The notes under the pieces: model-generated
The model's input: the letters and a program-made list of their open reading frames with translations, nothing else
Database searches by the model: none
What the model was told of the DNA's origin: nothing
Shown: positions 58,500 through 64,000 of the stretch, piece by piece
How positions within the stretch are numbered: position 1 is the first letter of the stretch
Layout of the letters: each line of letters begins with the position of its first letter
NCBI GenBank assembly: GCA_964572845.1
Contig: CAZNFX010000005.1
Coordinates: forward strand, 186,001 to 250,000
Reading direction: 5' to 3'
Length of the DNA stretch: 64,000 bases
DNA from: Bin55 sp964572845
Lineage (GTDB): Bacteria > Pseudomonadota > Gammaproteobacteria > Pseudomonadales > Azotimanducaceae
Program-made: the position numbers and the translations under genes

Positions 58500-59919
58500 C
58501 GAACTGCTCAATCGTGCGGATGTGCCTCCAGTAGTGGCAGGAGGCCTGACAAGCGATTCACGCGCAATTCGTCCAGGTGACGTCTTTATCGCTTACAAGG
58601 GTCGCGAGTTTGATGGGCATGAGTTTGTTGACGAAGCCGCCAGGCGGGGCGCGGTAGCGATATGCGCGGAAAGGCCACCGGAAAGGGAACTTTCCATTCC
58701 CTGTGTTCAAGTTAGCGACCTTGCAGACAGGCGGGGTGAACTCGCATCCAAGTTTTACGGCTATCCAGGGCAGGAAATGTACACGATTGGCGTTACCGGT
58801 ACGAACGGAAAGTCATCGGTGGCCTATGGAACAGCAAGCTTGTTGGATTCGACGGCTTGTATCGGCACGCTCGGATGGGGGATGCCGCCTTTCCTTTGTT
58901 CGTCTTCACTAACGACTGTCGATCCGATTACGATGCAGCGGGTGATGGCGGATTTGTTGAAACGCGGTATCCGCAGGGCTGTCGTCGAAGTGAGTTCGCA
59001 TGCACTGGCACAGGATAGAGTGGGGGATCTGCAAATCTCCTGTGGCGTGTTCACCAATCTGACTCGGGATCATCTCGATTACCACTCGACCATGGAAAAC
59101 TATGGAAGAGCCAAGTTTCGATTATTCGAACGACCGGAATTGCATTGTGGCATCGTCAATATAGACGATACCTTCGGGAAACTCATTGCAGAACATCTTC
59201 GCGAGCAAGAAATAGATTGCTATACGTTCGGCAAGTCCACTATGGCAGACCTGCATTGGGAAGACGTGGATTTTGTGCCAAATGGAATTCGTGGCCGATG
59301 GGTAAGTCCTTGGGGTTCTTCGCGGTTCTCCATTCCCTATCGTGGACCCATGTACTTGTCCAATGCGGCGGCCATGCTTCTAGTAGCTGTTCATTGCGAG
59401 ATGGACTTCCAGGAAGCTGTTGGTCGCATGCACGCAGCAGTCCAAATTCCGGGTCGTATGGAGTACGTATCGAAAGTGGGCATGCCTTCGATTGTGTTGG
59501 ATTACGCCCACACGCCAGATGCACTGCGTGCCGCTCTGGAAGCGGTGAAGTCGCACACGAGTGGACGAGTTGTATGCGTCTTCGGTTGTGGTGGTGACCG
59601 TGATCAGGGCAAGCGTCCGGAGATGGCTCGCGTTGCGCAATCGCTTGCTGACTACGTCGTCGTAACGTCGGACAACCCGCGCTTCGAAGATGCAATGAAG
59701 ATCATAGAAGAGGTCCGCGACGGTTTTTCCGGGAATGCCGTTCACTTCGAAGAGCAGGATCGAACTAAGGCAATCGCACACGCTATCGAGAACGCGGAAA
59801 AGGGAGACACAGTTCTTGTGGCTGGCAAGGGCCACGAGCGCTATCAGGAAATACGAGGTGTACGTCATCCTTACAGTGACCGCGCCACTATTCAAACACT
59901 AATGGGGATGCGCGGCTGA
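58483..59919 (+). CDS. murE: UDP-MurNAc-tripeptide ligase MurE (diaminopimelate-type)
   Basis: MurE adds meso-diaminopimelate to UDP-MurNAc-Ala-Glu. The ATP motif is GVTGTNGKSSV, and the substrate segment is VEVSSHALAQDRV. The amino-acid pocket reads TSDNPRFED; the DNPR tetrapeptide marks diaminopimelate enzymes as opposed to lysine. Also present are DYAHTPDALRAAL, FGCGGDRDQGKRPEM and VAGKGHE. The 478-residue start ATG has GGGAG eight bases upstream; a GTG and an ATG earlier in frame are possible. It ends directly at mraY: murF is missing. Confidence 0.94.
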   Translation: MAMLLSELLNRADVPPVVAGGLTSDSRAIRPGDVFIAYKGREFDGHEFVDEAARRGAVAICAERPPERELSIPCVQVSDLADRRGELASKFYGYPGQEMYTIGVTGTNGKSSVAYGTASLLDSTACIGTLGWGMPPFLCSSSLTTVDPITMQRVMADLLKRGIRRAVVEVSSHALAQDRVGDLQISCGVFTNLTRDHLDYHSTMENYGRAKFRLFERPELHCGIVNIDDTFGKLIAEHLREQEIDCYTFGKSTMADLHWEDVDFVPNGIRGRWVSPWGSSRFSIPYRGPMYLSNAAAMLLVAVHCEMDFQEAVGRMHAAVQIPGRMEYVSKVGMPSIVLDYAHTPDALRAALEAVKSHTSGRVVCVFGCGGDRDQGKRPEMARVAQSLADYVVVTSDNPRFEDAMKIIEEVRDGFSGNAVHFEEQDRTKAIAHAIENAEKGDTVLVAGKGHERYQEIRGVRHPYSDRATIQTLMGMRG

Positions 59920-60995
59920 TGCTGCTCTGGCTTACCGAATACCTTGCCGAATTCCATTCGGTGTTCAACGTTTTCGAGTACATAACGTTTCGAACCATTG
60001 TGAGTGCAATCACTTCCTTGATGATCGCACTTTGCCTTGGTCCGGTGGTCATTCGACGATTTGCGCAACAAGACATAGGAGAGACGATTCGTGACGATGG
60101 ACCGACTTCACACATGTCAAAGCGCGGCACTCCAACCATGGGCGGACTGCTCATAGTTCTCTCAATCTTGATTTCCACATTGCTCTGGGGCGATCTGGGA
60201 AGCAGACAAGTGTGGATCGTAGTAGGAGTGATTCTGGGTTTTGGACTCATCGGGTTCGCCGACGACTACAAAAAACTAGACGAAGGCAAAGGTATTTCCA
60301 TCAAATGGAAGTACTTCCTGCAATCGGTGGTCGGTCTAACTGCAGCAGTAGTGATGTTTGCTACCGCAACAGTTCCGGAAGAGACCCAGCTCATCGTTCC
60401 TATATTCAAGGAAGTGGCGATACCACTTGGTTTTGGCTTTATCGTTCTTGCCTACCTAATGATCGTCGGCATGAGCAACTCGGTGAACTTTACCGATGGA
60501 TTGGATGGTCTAGCGGTAATGCCAACTGTAATGGTGGGTGCGGCTCTAGGGTTGATTGCCTATCTTGTGGGCCACATTGAATTTGCGGACTATCTTCAAA
60601 TACCGTACATCCCAGGAATGGGCGAGGTGGCCATCATCTGCGGTTGCATTGTTGGCGCTGGGCTTGGTTTCCTTTGGTACAACGCGTATCCCGCTCAGGT
60701 CTTCATGGGAGACGTCGGTGCGCTTTCGCTTGGTTCGGCGCTTGGCGTTATAGGCGTAATGGTTCGTCACGAAATCGTACTGCTGATCATGGGCGGCATC
60801 TTTGTTGTTGAGACCGCATCAGTAATAGCCCAAATAGTCAGTTACAAAGCGTTCGGCAAGCGCATTTTTCAAATGGCGCCGCTGCACCATCACTTCGAGT
60901 TGAAGAAATGGCCGGAACCACGAATCGTCGTTCGCTTCTGGATTATTTCGTTCATGCTCGTTCTTGTTGGATTGTCAATGTTGAAGCTGCGATGA
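59919..60995 (+). CDS. mraY: Phospho-MurNAc-pentapeptide translocase MraY
   Basis: MraY makes lipid I from UDP-MurNAc-pentapeptide and undecaprenyl phosphate in the inner membrane. The 358-residue protein has about ten membrane helices. It shows the GTPTMGGLLI loop, the GFADDYKKL catalytic aspartates, NFTDGLDGLA, VFMGDVGALSLGS and APLHHHFELKKWPEPRIVVRFW. Its substrate needs MurF, which is not next to it. The ATG overlaps the murE stop, and the stop overlaps murD by four bases. Confidence 0.97.
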   Translation: MLLWLTEYLAEFHSVFNVFEYITFRTIVSAITSLMIALCLGPVVIRRFAQQDIGETIRDDGPTSHMSKRGTPTMGGLLIVLSILISTLLWGDLGSRQVWIVVGVILGFGLIGFADDYKKLDEGKGISIKWKYFLQSVVGLTAAVVMFATATVPEETQLIVPIFKEVAIPLGFGFIVLAYLMIVGMSNSVNFTDGLDGLAVMPTVMVGAALGLIAYLVGHIEFADYLQIPYIPGMGEVAIICGCIVGAGLGFLWYNAYPAQVFMGDVGALSLGSALGVIGVMVRHEIVLLIMGGIFVVETASVIAQIVSYKAFGKRIFQMAPLHHHFELKKWPEPRIVVRFWIISFMLVLVGLSMLKLR

Positions 60996-62299
60996 GCAAT
61001 GATTTCACAATGGTTCTGGGACTCGGAAACACGGGCATTTCCGTCATTCGGCACCTTCAATCGCGGGAAAGCCATGTTCACGCTTGCGATTCGCGATTGG
61101 GACGACAAACCAATCAGATTCCTCACTTGTCTACGGTTCGAACAAACTTCCCAGAAGTAGAGATCGTTCCTCCGCGAAGATTTGCCAGGGCGGTTGCCGA
61201 TTTCAAACGCGTTGTTGCAAGTCCCGGCATCGCTCTTGACGACTCCCTGCTGAAGTTTGCTGAGATTGAACGCGTTCCCATCGTGGGAGACATTGATCTT
61301 TTCTTGGACGAAGTAAGTGTGCCGGTCATCGGGATAACAGGAACCAACGGCAAGAGCACAACCACAATGCTTGTAGGTGAAATGCTGCGCAAGAAAGGCT
61401 ATCAGGTTTGCGGAAATATAGGATTGCCAGTTCTGGATGCTCTGAATAGCGACGCTGCCGGCTTTGTTGTGGAGCTTTCGAGCTTTCAGCTTGAACGTCT
61501 AAATCGTCCTCGATTCGCAGTTGCCGCAATTACCAATATTGCAGAGGATCATCTCGACCATCACAATTCGATGGTTCAATACATCTCAAGCAAGCAGCGC
61601 ATTTACCAGAATTGCGGGTTCGCCGTCTACAACGGCATGGATGCTGGCACGAGGCCACAAGAGGAAGTAGCGAGCGTCGCTGTCGACAACGACTCGGATT
61701 GGCGGGTTGTCCATCAGGGGATCGTCGTTGCAGGTGAGTTGATCCAGTCGGCTCAGATCGCACTCAAAGGAAAGCACAACTACTTCAATTTGGTCGCGGC
61801 ATCCGCGGTTGCCCACCACATGGGCTCGGACCTTGCCACGATCAAGCATGTCGCTCGAACATTCGAGGGATTACCTCACCGATCGCAATCGATTGCCATA
61901 GTCGACGGTATCGAGTTCATCAACGATTCAAAGGCCACAAACGTAGCAGCCGCGACATCTACGATTCAGGGATTGGCTGCTGGCGGGAGAGATCTGGTGC
62001 TAATTGCCGGAGGCGATGCCAAAAATGCTGACTTCGGCACGTTTGCTGAAACGGTTGGGGAGACAGTCAGGCATGTCGTTCTTATAGGTCGGGACGCGAA
62101 ACGAATCGCAGATTGCCTGCATTCCACCGACTACGAATTTGCTTCGTCTATGGAATACGCTGTGTCGCGTGCTAGAGACGTGGCAGAGCCGGGCGGTTGC
62201 GTACTGCTTGCTCCCGCTTGCGCGAGCTATGACATGTACGACAACTTCGAGCAGCGGGGGGAAGCATTCGCTACTGCGGTTAGGGGACTCAGGAAGTGA
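60992..62299 (+). CDS. murD: UDP-MurNAc-L-alanine--D-glutamate ligase MurD
   Basis: MurD adds D-glutamate in the cytoplasmic assembly of the stem peptide. The start ATG giving MSNDFTMVLGLGNTG overlaps the mraY stop (ATGA); a frame to 60908 is only mraY sequence in another frame. The 435-residue protein has GLGNTGIS, the P-loop GITGTNGKSTTTML, FVVELSSFQLE, the NDSKATNVAA segment and LLAPACASYDMYDNFEQRG at the end. ftsW begins at its stop codon. Confidence 0.96.
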   Translation: MSNDFTMVLGLGNTGISVIRHLQSRESHVHACDSRLGRQTNQIPHLSTVRTNFPEVEIVPPRRFARAVADFKRVVASPGIALDDSLLKFAEIERVPIVGDIDLFLDEVSVPVIGITGTNGKSTTTMLVGEMLRKKGYQVCGNIGLPVLDALNSDAAGFVVELSSFQLERLNRPRFAVAAITNIAEDHLDHHNSMVQYISSKQRIYQNCGFAVYNGMDAGTRPQEEVASVAVDNDSDWRVVHQGIVVAGELIQSAQIALKGKHNYFNLVAASAVAHHMGSDLATIKHVARTFEGLPHRSQSIAIVDGIEFINDSKATNVAAATSTIQGLAAGGRDLVLIAGGDAKNADFGTFAETVGETVRHVVLIGRDAKRIADCLHSTDYEFASSMEYAVSRARDVAEPGGCVLLAPACASYDMYDNFEQRGEAFATAVRGLRK

Positions 62300-63405
62300 T
62301 GACTCGAGTCGACACAGTCGCAACATGCGTGTGGATGCTCCTTCTGGCGCTGGGGCTTGTAGCCGTGACCAGCGCAACGCAGCACCTTGCGAGTTCCCAA
62401 ATCAATCCCTTTGTGCTCAAGCACATCTTCTATATGGTGGTAGCTGTAGCCGTGTTCATTGGCATTGTGCAAGTGCCTTTGGATGTAGTGCAGAGACTGC
62501 ACAAGATCTTTTATCTCTTGACAGTTGGATTGGCAATCTTGGTTCTTATTCCATGGATCGGATTGGAAGTCGGGGGAGGCAGAAGGTGGATTGACCTCAA
62601 AGTCGCAACTTTGCAGGTTTCGGAACTTGCGCGACTTCTCATTCCCATCTATGTGGCAGGGCATTTGGCGCACAACCTTCAGGCCATTAGAACGGGAACG
62701 TGGGCAACGATCAAGCCAGTGTTCTTGGTTGGAATCGTATTGGGGTTGATATTTCTACAACCTGACTTCGGTTCTGTAGTCCTCATTGGATTGGTTACCG
62801 CAGGAATGCTCTTTGTAGCTGGTGCTCGACTGAGAGTGTTGGCCTGCGTTGGCGTGCTTGCCGTTCCGGTTTTTGCATATTTCCTTTATGAACGGCGCAA
62901 TCGAATCATGGCCTACTTGGACACGTGGTCACACGCGCAGGACGAGGGCTATCAACTGTCTCAGTCGCTGATTGCGTTTGGCCGTGGAGAACTCACAGGA
63001 ATTGGCTTGGGAGATGGTGTTCAAAAGGTTCTCTACTTGCCAACTCCACATAACGATTTCATTTTTTCGGTGATTGCCGAAGAAGTGGGCTTCATCGGCA
63101 GTGCCGCGGTATTGCTTGTGCTCCTTGGCTTAGTCGCTCGCTGTTTGTGGGTGGGCAAACGTGCATTGGATGCGGGACGCGACTTTGCGGGTTTCTTGTC
63201 ATACGGCGCAGGCTTGATGCTGGGGTTTCAAACTCTAATTCATGTAGGTGTAGCTATCGGCGCACTACCGACAAAAGGACTGACTTTGCCATTTCTGAGC
63301 TACGGCGGCAATAGCCTGCTAGTTTCAAGTGCCTTGGTGGCACTGTCATGTCGGGCACACATGGAACTCACTCCCAAGGAATACCGGAAGGCGCAGCAAC
63401 TTTGA
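62296..63405 (+). CDS. ftsW: Septal peptidoglycan polymerase FtsW
   Basis: FtsW is the SEDS glycosyltransferase that polymerises septal glycan with FtsI. The 369-residue protein has about ten membrane helices, the LQPDFGSVVLIGLV catalytic loop with conserved aspartate, YQLSQSLIAFGRGEL, the GDGVQKVLYLPTPHNDFIFS region and LTLPFLSYGGNSLLVS. The start is GTG with an ATG next to it (MMTRVD); AGGA lies just upstream. murG, which usually follows, is missing and murC begins at its stop. Confidence 0.96.
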   Translation: MMTRVDTVATCVWMLLLALGLVAVTSATQHLASSQINPFVLKHIFYMVVAVAVFIGIVQVPLDVVQRLHKIFYLLTVGLAILVLIPWIGLEVGGGRRWIDLKVATLQVSELARLLIPIYVAGHLAHNLQAIRTGTWATIKPVFLVGIVLGLIFLQPDFGSVVLIGLVTAGMLFVAGARLRVLACVGVLAVPVFAYFLYERRNRIMAYLDTWSHAQDEGYQLSQSLIAFGRGELTGIGLGDGVQKVLYLPTPHNDFIFSVIAEEVGFIGSAAVLLVLLGLVARCLWVGKRALDAGRDFAGFLSYGAGLMLGFQTLIHVGVAIGALPTKGLTLPFLSYGGNSLLVSSALVALSCRAHMELTPKEYRKAQQL

Positions 63406-64000
63406 AAGCGAGCGGTATCAACGTCATCGACATGCCTCCGATGCGACGAGTGCGGCACATCCACTTTGTGGGCATTGGCGGCGCAGGGATGTGTGGCATA
63501 GCAGAAGTGCTCATTCATCAGGGCTATGAGGTCACAGGATCTGACTTGGTAGAGTCGAGCGTGACTGAAAGGTTGGCCCGATTGGGTGCAGCAGTGCGGA
63601 TTGGGCACAAAGCTTTGCATGTCGATGGTGCTGATGTGCTGGTTGTTTCGAGTGCCATTGGCGACGAAAACGTGGAGACCCAGGAAGCTCACCTACGACG
63701 GATTCCAGTTGTATCTCGCGCCAGCATGTTGGGTGAGCTCATGAGGCACCGCTTTGGGATCGCAATTGCTGGAACTCATGGAAAGACTACAGCTACGAGC
63801 TTGATTGCAAGCATCTTTCAGTGTGCAGGCCTTGATCCTACCTATGTGATTGGCGGACTGCTGAAGAGCGAAGGTTCCAATGCCAGACTGGGACTAAGCC
63901 GCTACTTCATCGCTGAAGCCGACGAGAGCGACGCTTCCTTTCTCTTTCTCAATCCGATGATGGCGGTGATCACAAACATTGATAGGGATCACTTGGGAAC
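63402..64000 (+). CDS. murC: UDP-MurNAc--L-alanine ligase MurC (5' part)
   Basis: Only about 200 codons lie inside the window; the gene runs off the right edge. The protein has MRRVRHIHFVGIGGAGMCG, the VVSSAI segment, the ATP loop IAGTHGKTTATSLIA, GGLLKSEGSNARLG and IAEADESDASFLFLNP, together unmistakable MurC. MurC adds the first L-alanine to UDP-MurNAc. I take the TTG at 63402 (TTGA overlap with the ftsW stop), which leaves an N-terminal extension like that of E. coli; the ATG at 63432 is an alternative. murG is absent before it. Confidence 0.93.
   Translation, partial: MKASGINVIDMPPMRRVRHIHFVGIGGAGMCGIAEVLIHQGYEVTGSDLVESSVTERLARLGAAVRIGHKALHVDGADVLVVSSAIGDENVETQEAHLRRIPVVSRASMLGELMRHRFGIAIAGTHGKTTATSLIASIFQCAGLDPTYVIGGLLKSEGSNARLGLSRYFIAEADESDASFLFLNPMMAVITNIDRDHLG

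Noticed and set aside
1..64000. CRISPR arrays, insertion sequences, prophage genes
   Set aside because: No spaced repeats, transposase, integrase or phage structural genes were seen.

Overview
The window reads as a chromosomal segment of a free-living-type gammaproteobacterium with roughly 50% GC by eye. The evidence is gene order: ruvCAB-tolQRAB-pal-cpoB, nadA/bepA/tusA-like/dapA/bamC/MBL hydrolase, rplM-rpsI-petABC-sspAB, lpoA back-to-back with rsmI, and rnpB before the dcw (division and cell wall) cluster. As I remember them, these neighbourhoods most resemble those of Pseudomonas. The outer membrane (Tol-Pal, BamC, DolP, LpoA), meso-diaminopimelate peptidoglycan and a bc1 complex all fit a Gram-negative aerobe. 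I cannot name a genus. I see no phage, insertion sequence, CRISPR array or integron.

Layout. 1-8 kb: end of aspS, yebC, the Holliday-junction genes ruvCAB, the Tol-Pal envelope system and a tRNA-Lys on the opposite strand. 8-12.5 kb: three short-chain dehydrogenases, a YfcE-like phosphoesterase and a GshB/RimK-like ATP-grasp enzyme. 12.6-18.5 kb: NAD and lysine biosynthesis plus envelope quality control (nadA, bepA, tusA-like, dapA, bamC, MBL hydrolase). 18.5-24 kb: NUDIX hydrolase, tRNA-Ser, DjlA, a cysteine-free CnoX-like protein, a glutamine-synthetase-like/GATase pair and a PspC protein. 24.3-35.4 kb: two acyl-CoA synthetases, an enolase-superfamily enzyme, a dihydroorotase-like amidohydrolase, glycolate oxidase GlcDEF and a membrane-anchored DsbA-like protein.

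35.5-44.8 kb is the most interesting block. It is a compact tryptophan-catabolic cluster that appears to run from tryptophan to anthranilate (KynA, an alpha/beta-hydrolase formamidase, KynU), on to 2-aminobenzoyl-CoA (CoA ligase), and then through a fused flavin monooxygenase/Old-Yellow-Enzyme protein to non-aromatic CoA esters, with an enoyl-CoA hydratase, an SDR and a RidA protein. A divergent intergenic region separates the long minus-strand operon from the formamidase gene.

45-54.9 kb: glutaredoxin, an aminoglycoside-phosphotransferase-like kinase, ribosomal L13/S9, the cytochrome bc1 operon, SspA/SspB, DolP, LpoA and a divergent RsmI. 54.9-64 kb: RNase P RNA, then rsmH-ftsL-ftsI-murE-mraY-murD-ftsW-murC. 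murF, murG and mraZ are absent from their usual places. Similar single-gene absences (ybgC, yraN/diaA, purC) occur in other conserved clusters, so the lineage seems to have reshuffled or lost genes from otherwise standard operons. Start codons are often TTG, even for rplM, rpsI and petA.
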